A stretch of DNA of 64,000 nucleotides from Pandoraea pneumonica (GCF_902459645.1 NZ_CABPSK010000001.1:186001-250000); one strand, 5' to 3'. Positions 1-7,303 are shown, numbered from the stretch's first letter. A program made the numbers and translations. Notes: generated by a model from the letters alone, not told the origin.

Positions 1-219
1 GTGATGGCAATCGAGATTTTTGGACCCCAAATTGGTGCGTACGCTGCTATTGCTTGCGTAGTCAGCTATTTGTTCTCGGGACACACGGGTATATACCGTG
101 CTCAGCGCATCGGACACGCGAAGCGAATCTCTATTCCAGAGGGACTCAGGCTCTCCGAGATTCACGCATTCCGGCGTGATAGCGCGTCCCGCCCAGATAC
201 TTCGGCCGAACGACAGTAG
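1..219 (+). CDS. CLC-family anion transporter, C-terminal end (5' truncated by window)
   Basis: The frame is open at base 1, so the gene begins left of the window and only its last 72 residues are visible. They contain GPQIGAYAA and GHTGIYRAQRIG, which match the conserved last membrane helices of CLC (EriC-type) chloride or fluoride channels and antiporters. A hydrophobic segment lies between the two motifs. The residues that separate fluoride-selective CLC-F proteins from chloride CLCs lie outside the window, so fluoride specificity is inferred only from the dense cluster of fluoride riboswitches and the DUF190 gene that follow. The tail after the conserved motif is polar and unremarkable. 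Confidence 0.8.
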   Translation: MMAIEIFGPQIGAYAAIACVVSYLFSGHTGIYRAQRIGHAKRISIPEGLRLSEIHAFRRDSASRPDTSAERQ

Positions 220-259
220 CTCCGCCAAAACTCTCTATCGCATTCAGGATCACATCATC

Positions 260-607
260 ATGAGTAAACATTTCGCGCTTAGACTCTATTTCCATCACTC
301 GGCTCGCGTTCGCCCCTCTCGTTTCTGGCATAAGGTGGCTCGACCGTCACTTGCTTCACACCTTCTCAAAAAGGCGAGCGAAGCGGGCATTCACCAAGTC
401 GTAATGCACCATGTGAAGGCTGGTTACCTGCCAGGAGACAAGCTGAGCCACGACCATTCGGACGCGCGACCCCATAGGCTGCCTCACTGCATCGAGCTGA
501 TCGACCTTGAACATCGGCTTCGCGAGTTTCTGGCCCATCACGGGGAACATCTGGAAAACGTTCGAGCTGTGTTTTTTCCTTGCGAGATTAACGCTAAGGG
601 GACTTGA
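260..607 (+). CDS. DUF190 family protein (copy 1)
   Basis: A protein of 115 residues. The start is an ATG 40 bases after the CLC stop, with a weak AGGAT upstream. DUF190 features are visible: a helix followed by GIHQVVMHHVKAGYL, the segment HRLPHCIELID, and the closing strand VRAVFFPCEIN. DUF190 proteins are small PII-like ferredoxin-fold proteins of uncertain function, often encoded next to CLC or CrcB fluoride transporters. This copy sits directly behind the CLC gene and is probably cotranscribed with it. It is the most divergent of the three DUF190 proteins in the window, lacking the QLTFYT-type N-terminus of the other two. Confidence 0.7.
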   Translation: MSKHFALRLYFHHSARVRPSRFWHKVARPSLASHLLKKASEAGIHQVVMHHVKAGYLPGDKLSHDHSDARPHRLPHCIELIDLEHRLREFLAHHGEHLENVRAVFFPCEINAKGT

Positions 608-615
608 TCGAACCC

Positions 616-659
616 TGACACGTGCGTGTCAATCGTACTCAGGCACGCGCGTGTCAATT
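616..659. terminator. Inverted repeats between convergent genes
   Basis: TGACACG-TG-CGTGTCA forms a perfect 7-bp hairpin at 616-631. A near copy of its right half, CACGCGCGTGTCAAT, follows at about 644-658. The site lies between the converging DUF190 and HIT genes, where a bidirectional terminator would be expected. There is no long T tract, so intrinsic termination is not certain. Confidence 0.35.
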
Positions 660-667
660 TAGTCTAG

Positions 668-1177
668 TCACTCGTAGGATTGGCGCTCTGGGATTACGCC
701 ACGGACTCCGCCTTGAGGCCACGGTGTGTCGCCAACATATCGTGGAATGACATGGATATGGACATGCGGAATCGTCTGCCCGGATGCGCCTCCTATGTTC
801 ACCCCGACGTTGTAACCGTCAGGCTCGAATTGCTTGTCGAGGAATACTTTGACTTCGTCGACCAGGTCCCACATCGCACGCTTCTCATCTTCCGATAGGT
901 CGAAATATGACGACACGTGTCTGGTGCTGAGGATAAGCATGTGCCCGGTTGTCACCGGGTTTATGTCATAGATGACTCGTGCATGAGCTCGGCGGAACAC
1001 GGCCTTGCCATCGTCGAAGCAAAATGGGCATTCGCTATCGTTGGTGCGCATGACGCCAGACCGAAGGCGCGTGGTTCGACTCGCCTCCTCTTTGCGGTAG
1101 CTGTCGCGTACCAGGTTGACGATGTACATCACGCATAGCGCAAGCCCAACCATCGAAATCGTCTGTACCGTGGTCAT
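668..1177 (-). CDS. HIT family protein with N-terminal membrane segment
   Basis: A protein of 169 residues. The start is chosen at the ATG preceded by AGAGGA and 4 bases. Residues 5-22 are hydrophobic (TISMVGLALCVMYIVN), suggesting a membrane anchor that typical HIT proteins lack. The HIT domain follows: CPFC, then RVIYDINPVTTGHMLI, and the catalytic triad HVHIHVIPR. HIT proteins hydrolyse or transfer nucleotidyl groups (for example Ap4A or AMP-linked substrates). It is the last gene of the antiporter-USP-HIT operon under the first fluoride riboswitch, 31 bases after the stress-protein stop. The substrate cannot be told from sequence. Confidence 0.85.
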   Translation of the reverse strand: MTTVQTISMVGLALCVMYIVNLVRDSYRKEEASRTTRLRSGVMRTNDSECPFCFDDGKAVFRRAHARVIYDINPVTTGHMLILSTRHVSSYFDLSEDEKRAMWDLVDEVKVFLDKQFEPDGYNVGVNIGGASGQTIPHVHIHVIPRYVGDTPWPQGGVRGVIPERQSYE

Positions 1178-1208
1178 GGAGTCCTCTTCATGATGAGATG
1201 CTGATCGA

Positions 1209-1625
1209 TTACCGAACGACAAGAACTGGGCAGTGCGCGTACGCAACTGCGAGGCGTGATATCGATCCTAGAAGCCATCGTTCGAATACCCCGCGTCCCC
1301 TATGCCCAGTGACGATGAGATCGGCATCGAGCTCCTCTGCGAGAATGACAATTTGCTCGGCGGGATGACCGACGCGCACAGTGCATTCGATCAGGAGTCC
1401 AGCATTCGCTGCTCGCTGCCTTAGTTGCGCGAACGCTTCGTCGAAATATGTCTCGGCCTGTTCAAGAAGCGCCTCTGTTTCGACGTCCTCAGATATCTCT
1501 GGCGGTCTTGCTACGGCAATTATGTGCAGTACGGCTCGATATTTTGCAGCAATATCCAGCGCGTAATCGAACGCCTTAAGGGCGGCGGGAGATCCGTCGA
1601 ACGCAAGAATGATGGTCTTAAACAT
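1209..1625 (-). CDS. Universal stress protein (UspA family)
   Basis: A protein of 138 residues, the usual single-domain length. It opens with KTIILAFDGSPAALKAFDYA, the standard first strand and Asp of the Usp fold. It ends with a GHRGRG...LLGSIS nucleotide-binding loop and the strand CPVLVVR, so an ATP-binding Usp is likely. The start ATG has GGAGGT 4 bases upstream. The gene begins 14 bases after the antiporter stop and belongs to the same fluoride-riboswitch operon. Usp genes are among the families I know to be linked to fluoride switches, but the molecular role is unclear. Confidence 0.92.
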   Translation of the reverse strand: MFKTIILAFDGSPAALKAFDYALDIAAKYRAVLHIIAVARPPEISEDVETEALLEQAETYFDEAFAQLRQRAANAGLLIECTVRVGHPAEQIVILAEELDADLIVTGHRGRGVFERWLLGSISRLAVAYAHCPVLVVR

Positions 1626-1639
1626 AGCTACCTCCGCAA

Positions 1640-2863
1640 TTACTCGTTCGTTCGCGTCGACTTGGCTGACGAGAGATCCAGCGATGACTCTGCCGTTCCT
1701 TCATCAGCAGCTTGCTTCCTGAGTAGATGCTTGGGGAGAAATGCTGCATTTGCGATAAGCGTCGGAATAATTGCACTTCCAATGACCGTCGCAATCATGA
1801 AGGAGTACTGTGCTTGATTGATGATTCCGTGCGATAAGCCAAATAGCGCCGAAATACTCCCAAACGTCAGTCCCGTGGACATCAGGAGGGTTGTGTACAT
1901 TGACTCTCGTCTGGGAGACCCGTATCCGCGCGCTACCGGATATACACCGACACATTTCGTTAGGATTTTTGCCCCGAGCAGTACGAGAACCGGAATCGGC
2001 GCCGCGATGATGTCCGGCACGGAAACGAAGGACCCCGCACGAATGAAGTAGAACGGTGTCAACAAGCCGAAGGTCAAGGTGCGTAGTCGCCGAATCAGGA
2101 CGTGGTCCTTCCCCACAGTTCCTGCCAACACCATACCGACGATGTAGGCGGGTAGAACCGCCTCACTGCCGGCCCACGTTGCTAATGCAGCCAGACCGAA
2201 CAGCACTAACAGCAGAAACTTCGCCTCCAGTTCGGACGGTCGGTTGCCGTAGTGTTTGAAGAATCTGGGGGTTATCCACGGCAGTACGCAAAATGCCAGT
2301 GCGAGTCCGCCAAAGAAGATGAGTGTGCGCAGCGAGAAGGGCGAAAAAATGAAACCCAAGGCAAGCACGGTTCCGAGGTCGTTGACAAAACATGCAGCAA
2401 GCACGGTTTTTCCGTAGTTCGTAGCGTTTAGGCCGAACTCAAGCATGACTGCGTAGACGACGGCCACGGACGTCGTGGACAGCGCGATGCCGACCAACCA
2501 ACTAGCCCGCCAATCCCAATGTAGTACGAAGAATGCGACCGCAAAGCAGCCTAGAAACGGGGCGAAGAAACCGATCAGCCCGACGGCGGAAGCTTCTTTC
2601 CATTTGAGGCGGAAGACCTGTGGGTCCAATTCGGCGCCGGCGAGGAACGTCAATACGATAGCGCCAGTACCCGAGAGAAACTGAATCCATCCCGAGTCGG
2701 TTTGCAGCACACTGGCACCGACAACGGCTCCGATGACCAATTGCGCAACCGTTCCGACGACAATCTCAGAGAGTGCCGTGGCGATCCGAAACCAAATTGA
2801 AAGCAGCGTCGCGATTAACGCCATCGCCAACCAAATAGACGCGAGGAACCAAACGTCCTTCAT
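1640..2863 (-). CDS. Cation:proton antiporter-type transporter (CPA2/KefB-like)
   Basis: A protein of 407 residues with about 11-13 predicted membrane helices (for example LASIWLAMALIATLLSIWF and VVGTVAQLVIGAVVGASVL). It has the hydrophobic inverted-repeat layout of CPA2 (KefB/NapA-like) sodium or potassium/proton exchangers and lacks the C-terminal RCK domain of Kef proteins. It is the first large gene after fluoride riboswitch 1, so a role in fluoride efflux or in restoring ion and pH balance during fluoride stress is inferred. The start ATG overlaps the stop of a small upstream ORF (ATGA) and also has its own GGGGGT 5 bases upstream. Confidence 0.85.
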   Translation of the reverse strand: MKDVWFLASIWLAMALIATLLSIWFRIATALSEIVVGTVAQLVIGAVVGASVLQTDSGWIQFLSGTGAIVLTFLAGAELDPQVFRLKWKEASAVGLIGFFAPFLGCFAVAFFVLHWDWRASWLVGIALSTTSVAVVYAVMLEFGLNATNYGKTVLAACFVNDLGTVLALGFIFSPFSLRTLIFFGGLALAFCVLPWITPRFFKHYGNRPSELEAKFLLLVLFGLAALATWAGSEAVLPAYIVGMVLAGTVGKDHVLIRRLRTLTFGLLTPFYFIRAGSFVSVPDIIAAPIPVLVLLGAKILTKCVGVYPVARGYGSPRRESMYTTLLMSTGLTFGSISALFGLSHGIINQAQYSFMIATVIGSAIIPTLIANAAFLPKHLLRKQAADEGTAESSLDLSSAKSTRTNE

Positions 2864-2958
2864 TTGGCACCCCCAATGACCGAGCAGATACTCACTCTAC
2901 AGGGAGTGTGAAGAAGAAAAAGCCGGCCGAAATGGGAAGGAAATTTGCGGAAACTCAC
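2860..2958 (-). CDS. Candidate 32-codon leader ORF coupled to the antiporter
   Basis: A GTG at 2958-2956 sits 5 bases behind a perfect GGAGGT and opens a 32-codon frame (VSFRKFPSHFGRLFLLH...) whose TGA overlaps the antiporter ATG as ATGA. It lies between fluoride riboswitch 1 and the antiporter, so it is in the right place to couple translation or to act as a leader peptide. No homologue is recognised. It could also be an accidental frame behind a good ribosome site. Confidence 0.4.
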   Translation of the reverse strand: MSFRKFPSHFGRLFLLHTPCRVSICSVIGGAK

Positions 2959-3035
2959 GTGTACCTCCGACCGAAAATCTCTGGATCTTCGAGCGGGGGC
3001 GCAGTAACGTCTGCGCACCCCGAACCCGAGTGAGC

Positions 3036-3081
3036 GCAGACATCATCAGCCGTTGCGGCGGTTGAGGAGGATGTCATCTCC
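3036..3081 (-). promoter_or_regulatory. Fluoride riboswitch 1 (crcB motif), antiporter operon
   Basis: Read on the minus strand the site has GGAGATGACATCCTCC, then AACCGCC and GGCTGATGATGTCTGCG, the complete fluoride aptamer layout. The usual GGCAT/ATGCC stem is GACAT/ATGTC here, a compensated base-pair change. The 3' strand GTCTGCGC (3041-3034) can pair with GCGCAGAC (3016-3009), which is also the 5' arm of a strong hairpin at 3021-2995 (GGGGTGCGCAG/CTGCGCCCCC). Aptamer and downstream hairpin are thus linked by mutually exclusive pairing, as expected for an ON switch. Confidence 0.95.
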
Positions 3082-3096
3082 TTACTACTATTGCCG

Positions 3097-3125
3097 AGTA
3101 TAGAAGGTGGGAATTCCTTATTCAA
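3097..3125 (-). promoter_or_regulatory. Sigma-70 type promoter for the antiporter operon
   Basis: On the minus strand TTGAAT and TATACT are separated by 17 bases and lie just upstream of riboswitch 1, so transcription would start about 10 bases before the aptamer. The site overlaps the last codons of the preceding 145-aa gene. Confidence 0.65.
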
Positions 3126-3559
3126 GCCATCACGGTGGAACGGGCTCGTCTGTACTCGACGAGCCGATACAGACATTCTGCGAGAGTCCTGCCTGTCGCG
3201 CGCTTGCCGTTCTGGTCAATAACAAGAAACGCTTCGTCCGACGGCCGCTCATTGAAGCCAAACACAGATACATGCCCCAACTCGCGCATCGCCCAGTGAG
3301 TGAACTCAGTCTGTTCTTGTTCGATCGAGCACACCCCGAGATAGTCTGGCCAGCGAGCCTCCCTGATTGCTCGTAATTCACCGGCCGGTCGTCCCGTCTT
3401 CTCGCAAATCGTAGGGATCATCGCTAACGCAGTCGGCTCGTCGGCTACGTCGCCTGCCAAGATTTCGTCGTTGTTGTCCTTAATAACCCAACGCGATTTG
3501 GGATTTGCGCCCATCATCCGCCCGATGCGGGCGTTCACATCGGAAACCTGCACTTCCAT
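3122..3559 (-). CDS. Uncharacterised 145-aa protein in the pyrophosphatase operon
   Basis: Starts at an ATG with GGGAG 7 bases upstream. The sequence has two halves, each with a KxRWVIKDNNDEI- or EAFLVIDQNGKRA-like strand-turn followed by a TALAM or TLAECLY helix, which suggests a small internally duplicated alpha/beta protein; this is my reading, not a recognised family. It is soluble, with no signal peptide or membrane segment. It is third in the DUF190-ppa operon behind fluoride riboswitch 2, 56 bases after ppa. A role in fluoride or phosphate stress is plausible from context only. Confidence 0.75.
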   Translation of the reverse strand: MEVQVSDVNARIGRMMGANPKSRWVIKDNNDEILAGDVADEPTALAMIPTICEKTGRPAGELRAIREARWPDYLGVCSIEQEQTEFTHWAMRELGHVSVFGFNERPSDEAFLVIDQNGKRATGRTLAECLYRLVEYRRARSTVMA

Positions 3560-3615
3560 TCATACTCTCCCGGTTTTGCTCTCGTACGTAAAAGTGCCAG
3601 AGACCACTCATACGT

Positions 3616-4149
3616 CTAAGCGTGTGGCTTGAACGCGGCTTGCGCTTCAAGGAGCTCTTTGCGGGCCGCGTCAATGTCGCCCCATCCCTCGAAGCGAACC
3701 CATTTGCCGGGCTCAAGGGACTTGTAGTGCTTAAAGAAATGTTCGATTCTGCTAAGAAGCGCTTCACCCAGGTCAGGCAGCACCTCGATACCAACACTGG
3801 CCGCACAGATCTTATCTATTGGGACAGCGATGACTTTTGCGTCTTCGCCAGCCTCGTCGGTCATTTTCATTAATCCGATAGGGCGGCATCGGACTAATGC
3901 ACCGGTTTGTATGGGATATGGCGCTACGACAAGAACATCAACCGGATCCCCATCTCTCGACAGCGTGCTTGGGACAAAACCATAGTTCGCCGGATAGCGC
4001 ATGCTGGTCGATAGGAACCGGTCAACACGAAAGAGGTTAAGTCCCTTGTCAGCTTCATACTTGACCGGTGAAGCGTCTGCGGGGATCTCGATAATGGCGT
4101 TGAAATCGTCCGGGATGCTGGTCCCAGCGGGGATGCTATTGAAGTCCAT
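3616..4149 (-). CDS. ppa: Inorganic pyrophosphatase, family I
   Basis: A protein of 177 residues, the normal size of bacterial family I pyrophosphatases (PPi + H2O to 2 Pi, cytoplasmic, Mg-dependent). Visible signatures are KYEADK, the RFLSTSMRYPANYGFVP core, the metal site DGDPVDVLV, and MTDEAGEDAKVIAVP. The start at MDFNSIPAG is set by homology, as the upstream ribosome site is weak. Fluoride is a classic inhibitor of this enzyme family because it replaces the nucleophilic hydroxide, so an extra copy behind a fluoride riboswitch makes sense. Whether this copy is less sensitive cannot be seen. Confidence 0.95.
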   Translation of the reverse strand: MDFNSIPAGTSIPDDFNAIIEIPADASPVKYEADKGLNLFRVDRFLSTSMRYPANYGFVPSTLSRDGDPVDVLVVAPYPIQTGALVRCRPIGLMKMTDEAGEDAKVIAVPIDKICAASVGIEVLPDLGEALLSRIEHFFKHYKSLEPGKWVRFEGWGDIDAARKELLEAQAAFKPHA

Positions 4150-4207
4150 AGAGGAAGAGCCTTTTGGCAGGGGAAAGTCATTTTTCGCGCGGCGGAAGCC
4201 CAGCAGG

Positions 4208-4525
4208 CTAGGTATCACCGAGCATCTCGAAATCGATGGGGAAGCGCGTGTAAAAGACATGAACTCGCTCTGCTCGCACAACGTCGAGCAGACGTTCGGC
4301 CTCCTCGTCTGTTATTGCGAGCACAACCTCAATCGGTTGTTCGGCGAGTTCGAAAAATCGTGCGGCATGAAGCTTGCCGACGTGGTCGATTCCTTCTGTG
4401 CCGGCAATCATCGTCGCGCCACGAATGCCCAACCGGCGCACTTCGAGCATGAGCCATTCGGCTACCGTCTGATGGCCGTGCCGATGATTTTGCTGGGTAT
4501 AGAAAGTGAGCTGACATCCTTGCAT
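4208..4525 (-). CDS. DUF190 family protein (copy 2)
   Basis: A protein of 105 residues. The start is the ATG with GGAGGT 4 bases upstream, giving MQGCQLTFYTQQN. Typical DUF190 segments are present: LGIRGATMIAGTEGID, GKLHAARFFELAEQPIEV and VFYTRFPIDF. The fold is PII-like; the function is unknown, although family members cluster with fluoride transporters. First gene of the operon behind fluoride riboswitch 2, followed 58 bases later by ppa. Closely similar to copy 3 at 20.5 kb. Confidence 0.88.
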   Translation of the reverse strand: MQGCQLTFYTQQNHRHGHQTVAEWLMLEVRRLGIRGATMIAGTEGIDHVGKLHAARFFELAEQPIEVVLAITDEEAERLLDVVRAERVHVFYTRFPIDFEMLGDT

Positions 4526-4680
4526 GATGACCTCCACGGGAGCCACGCGAGCGAAGTCCGGGCGTAGTTCCGCTAGCCCAAAGACAAATTCGTAGGATTT
4601 TTGTCTCGCATAGGTCCCTCCGTCAGCTTATATTTTTCGTGGTCGACGGGGACGAACTCCTACGCCCCGCGTCAGCGGTA

Positions 4681-4730
4681 CGTAGGCATCATCAGCCAAA
4701 AGTGGCGGTTACAGGAGGAATGCCATCTCC
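4681..4730 (-). promoter_or_regulatory. Fluoride riboswitch 2, DUF190-ppa operon
   Basis: Minus strand: GGAGATGGCATTCCTCC, AACCGCC, then GGCTGATGATGCCTACG, a consensus aptamer. The 3' strand CCTACG can pair with CGTAGG about 16 bases downstream, inside a second possible hairpin (GGGG...CCCC), giving the same exclusive-pairing design as riboswitch 1. The leader to the DUF190 start is about 155 bases and holds a further hairpin, GACAAA/TTTGTC. Confidence 0.95.
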
Positions 4731-4769
4731 TATCTATGTCTAATCTAGCATATCACGGTTCATTAGTGG

Positions 4770-5249
4770 CTACGATGTAGCCGTGCCAAGCGTAGCAACG
4801 GCTCGATCAGGGTACAAAAACAACTTCAATGCAGAATGGATAAGGCCAGTCACGATGTCGGCAGCCGCAATCGCTTCTGACGCTGCGCCTTCGTGTCCGA
4901 TGACGGCAATCGACAGACGTGCGGCGTTGAACATGTCGACATCGTTTCGCCCATTTCCAATGGCAGCCACTCGCGGCGCTCCCAAATGGCGAACGTAGTC
5001 GGCCTTCATTACCCCTTGTTCCGCACCGTGTAGCGAAACCAGTTGCACAGGGAGATCCTTGGCTCGTTCGGCAATATCGCCATATACGTCCCCTGCGACC
5101 ACATGTAACAGCACATCGCGTGAGAGGACATGGAGGAGGGGGGTGACTCCGGGAAGCACCACACCGTTGCGGCCTAACGTGCCATTGAAATCGAGAACAA
5201 TATGTTCTAACGAGAGTTCCCCGAACCCTGGGATATCGATATATAGCAT
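4770..5249 (-). CDS. HAD-superfamily hydrolase, compact
   Basis: A protein of 159 residues with GGGGAGGA upstream of the ATG. HAD motif I appears as VLDFNGTLG, where DFNGT replaces the usual DxDGT, so the second Asp is Asn. The last motif is AIGNGRNDVDMF. Length and layout resemble the short soluble P-type-ATPase-like HAD proteins. The missing second Asp suggests altered or lost phosphatase chemistry. It lies 16 bases after enolase in the operon of fluoride riboswitch 3. The substrate is unknown. Confidence 0.8.
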   Translation of the reverse strand: MLYIDIPGFGELSLEHIVLDFNGTLGRNGVVLPGVTPLLHVLSRDVLLHVVAGDVYGDIAERAKDLPVQLVSLHGAEQGVMKADYVRHLGAPRVAAIGNGRNDVDMFNAARLSIAVIGHEGAASEAIAAADIVTGLIHSALKLFLYPDRAVATLGTATS

Positions 5250-5265
5250 TAAGTCCTCCCCGTTT

Positions 5266-6573
5266 TCAGCTAACGTCTACTGAGGAAGTCACGGCAAATG
5301 CGTTTGGACCGGCGTAAGTGGCGGCATCTCCAAGCTCGTCTTCAATCTCGAGTAGGCGGTTGTATTTCGCGACTCGCTCTCCGCGAACCGGCGCTCCAGA
5401 TTTTATTTGCCCGCAATTGAGTGCAACGGCCAAATCGGCTATTGCGGTATCTAACGTCTCTCCAGAACGATGCGAAACCATGCATCGGTACCCAGCGTGC
5501 AGGGCCATGCGCGCCGCATCTAGCGTCTCGGAAACTGTCCCAATCTGGTTCGGCTTGATTAGCGCGCAATTACAGCACTTTTCATCAATGCCGCGGCGTA
5601 GGTACGTTGGATTGGTGACAAACAGGTCGTCTCCGACAATCTGCACTCGGCCACCAAGCCTTTGTGTAATGTTGGCGAACCCATTCCAATCGTCGTCTGC
5701 CAGCGGATCTTCTAGGGAAACGATTGGGTATCTGTCGAGCCAGTCAGCCCAAAAGGAAATCAACTCGTCGGAGGTGAGTCGCATCGTTTCAAGGCGAAGG
5801 AAGTACTCATCCCCCTCGCGGAATGCACTCGCAGCCGGATCCAGGCCAATGACGACGTCAGTGCCCGCGGCATAACCGGCTCGCTCAATGGCTTCCATTA
5901 GGAACGTCAAAACCAGCTCATTGGTTGGTGCGCCGGGGACATAGCCCCCCTCGTCGCCGATGTTGGCCGTGTACCCGCGAGAGACGATGACTTTTCCTAG
6001 CTCGTGATAAATTTCCGAGCCGTATCTGAGCGCTTCTGCGTACGTTGGGGCGCCAACGGGCACGATTTTGTACTCTTGGATGTCTGTCCCGCCTGTGGCG
6101 TGGGCACCGCCGTTTACGACATTGAACATTGGCACTGGGAGTACGTGAGCGTTGGAGCCTCCCAGATAGGCATAAAGTGGTATTCGATGAAATTCAGCCG
6201 CCGCTCTTGCGCACGCCAGAGACGTCGCGAGTGCCGCATTTGCCCCTATGTGAGATTTCGTGGGGGTTCCGTCAAGGAAGATTAACAAGTTGTCGATTTC
6301 CCGCTGCCTGTCTACCCGTTTGCCGTGCAACGACGCAGCCAGGCGACCATTTACGTTCGCCATTGCGTGGCGTACGCCTTTGCCGCGATAGCGTGACGTG
6401 TCTTCGTCACGCAACTCTTTTGCTTCAAATGTTCCTGTGGATGCACCCGATGGACATGACGCGGTAGCTGTCACGCCGCCCGTGACTGTTACTGTGACTT
6501 CAAGTGTTGGGTTGCCGCGCGAGTCGAGAATTTCTCTGGCCTGAAGCGCTTCAACGAGGGGAATTGACTGCAT
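5266..6573 (-). CDS. eno: Enolase, divergent paralogue
   Basis: A protein of 435 residues; the start ATG has GGGAG 6 bases upstream. Converts 2-phosphoglycerate to phosphoenolpyruvate. Core residues are present: SGAST, GDEGG, the metal ligands in GLDPAAS, SLEDP and GDDL, IKPNQIGT, SHRSGET and QIKSGAP. Flanks differ from the usual enolase: AASAF for AASEF, KPNQ for KVNQ, SGETLDT for SGETEDT, and SGAPVRGER for TGAPxRSER. Enolase is the textbook fluoride-inhibited glycolytic enzyme, so a riboswitch-driven variant may be a tolerant replacement copy. It is first in the operon behind riboswitch 3. Confidence 0.95.
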   Translation of the reverse strand: MQSIPLVEALQAREILDSRGNPTLEVTVTVTGGVTATASCPSGASTGTFEAKELRDEDTSRYRGKGVRHAMANVNGRLAASLHGKRVDRQREIDNLLIFLDGTPTKSHIGANAALATSLACARAAAEFHRIPLYAYLGGSNAHVLPVPMFNVVNGGAHATGGTDIQEYKIVPVGAPTYAEALRYGSEIYHELGKVIVSRGYTANIGDEGGYVPGAPTNELVLTFLMEAIERAGYAAGTDVVIGLDPAASAFREGDEYFLRLETMRLTSDELISFWADWLDRYPIVSLEDPLADDDWNGFANITQRLGGRVQIVGDDLFVTNPTYLRRGIDEKCCNCALIKPNQIGTVSETLDAARMALHAGYRCMVSHRSGETLDTAIADLAVALNCGQIKSGAPVRGERVAKYNRLLEIEDELGDAATYAGPNAFAVTSSVDVS

Positions 6574-6646
6574 GACGCTCTCCCGATGGGACATGCCGCA
6601 TAGGGCACGCCGTTGCGAAATTCCGAGGGGCGAAGGCCCGTCGGTT

Positions 6647-6693
6647 CGTAGGCATCATCAGCCGGGAGGCGGTTGAAGGAGAATGCCATCTCC
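6647..6693 (-). promoter_or_regulatory. Fluoride riboswitch 3, enolase operon
   Basis: Minus strand: GGAGATGGCATTCTCC, AACCGCC, GGCTGATGATGCCTACG. Downstream is a GGGC-CTTC-GCCC hairpin, and GGCAT at about 6603-6599, near the ribosome site, is complementary to the aptamer 3' strand ATGCC. Control at translation is therefore possible here, unlike the terminator design of riboswitch 7. A TAGACT -10-like box lies about 12 bases upstream. Confidence 0.95.
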
Positions 6694-6750
6694 TATGTTG
6701 TTGAAGTCTACCCGAAACGCCATGAGGTTTCATCGAGAAGTTTTCGTCTC

Positions 6751-6780
6751 TCGACATTGCGGCGCCGGACTTGATAGACT
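6751..6780 (+). promoter_or_regulatory. Promoter for crcB
   Basis: TCGACA and TAGACT with 18 bases between, ending 10 bases before riboswitch 4. The same TAGACT -10 precedes riboswitches 3 and 7. Confidence 0.5.
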
Positions 6781-6790
6781 AACCCGAAAG

Positions 6791-6842
6791 GGAGATGGCA
6801 TTCCTCCAAAACCGCCGGGTAGCACGGCTGATGATGCCTACG
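6791..6842 (+). promoter_or_regulatory. Fluoride riboswitch 4, crcB
   Basis: GGAGATGGCATTCCTCC, AACCGCC, GGCTGATGATGCCTACG: consensus aptamer, oriented towards crcB and divergent from riboswitch 3, about 100 bases away. An intrinsic terminator follows at once. Confidence 0.97.
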
Positions 6843-6849
6843 AGGTTCG

Positions 6850-6870
6850 GCGTGCTGAACACGCTTTTTT
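6850..6870 (+). terminator. Intrinsic terminator in the crcB leader
   Basis: GCGTG-CTGAA-CACGC followed by six T, 8 bases after the aptamer and 20 bases before the crcB ATG. This is the expected regulated terminator. The overlap between aptamer and terminator strands is less obvious than at riboswitch 7. Confidence 0.85.
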
Positions 6871-6889
6871 CTTACCCCGGGGTTCGTCA

Positions 6890-7267
6890 ATGTACACAGC
6901 CGTCTTAGCCGTCGGAATTGGAGGCGCACTTGGTTCACTGCTGCGTTGGGTACTAGGTGTTCGACTAAACGCACTGTTCATCGACCTTCCACTTGGCACC
7001 TTGGCGGCGAATCTAATCGCCGGCTACATCATTGGTGTCGCGATCGCGTTCTTCTCCAGATATCCGGAGATTCCTTCGGAGTGGCGGCTGTTTGTCATCA
7101 CCGGTCTGATGGGCGGCTTGTCAACGTTCTCCACATTTTCCGCAGAGGTGTTCAACCATCTTCAGGCTGGGCACTACGCCTGGGCGTTGGGTGAAATCGG
7201 CATTCATGTCACTTGCTCGGTCCTTATGACAGCGTTGGGTTACGCAACTGTCGTCGTTTTTCAGTGA
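6890..7267 (+). CDS. crcB: CrcB/Fluc fluoride channel
   Basis: A protein of 125 residues, the normal length for this dimeric dual-topology fluoride channel of the inner membrane. Visible motifs: [13 protein letters not shown] near the N-terminus, the conserved [14 protein letters not shown] helix, and [17 protein letters not shown], which carries the phenylalanines and the TFST track of the pore. Four hydrophobic helices are apparent. The start is fixed by homology, as the ribosome site is weak. Transcription passes through riboswitch 4 and its terminator, so expression should rise with fluoride. Confidence 0.97.
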   Translation: MYTAVLAVGIGGALGSLLRWVLGVRLNALFIDLPLGTLAANLIAGYIIGVAIAFFSRYPEIPSEWRLFVITGLMGGLSTFSTFSAEVFNHLQAGHYAWALGEIGIHVTCSVLMTALGYATVVVFQ

Positions 7268-7303
7268 CCGTCCCAGAGGGCGGAGAGTGGGCGTCGCATA
7301 GAC

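Noticed and set aside
2955-3176. A 73-codon frame crossing riboswitch 1
   Set aside because: It translates the aptamer and promoter themselves; structured RNA explains the conservation.
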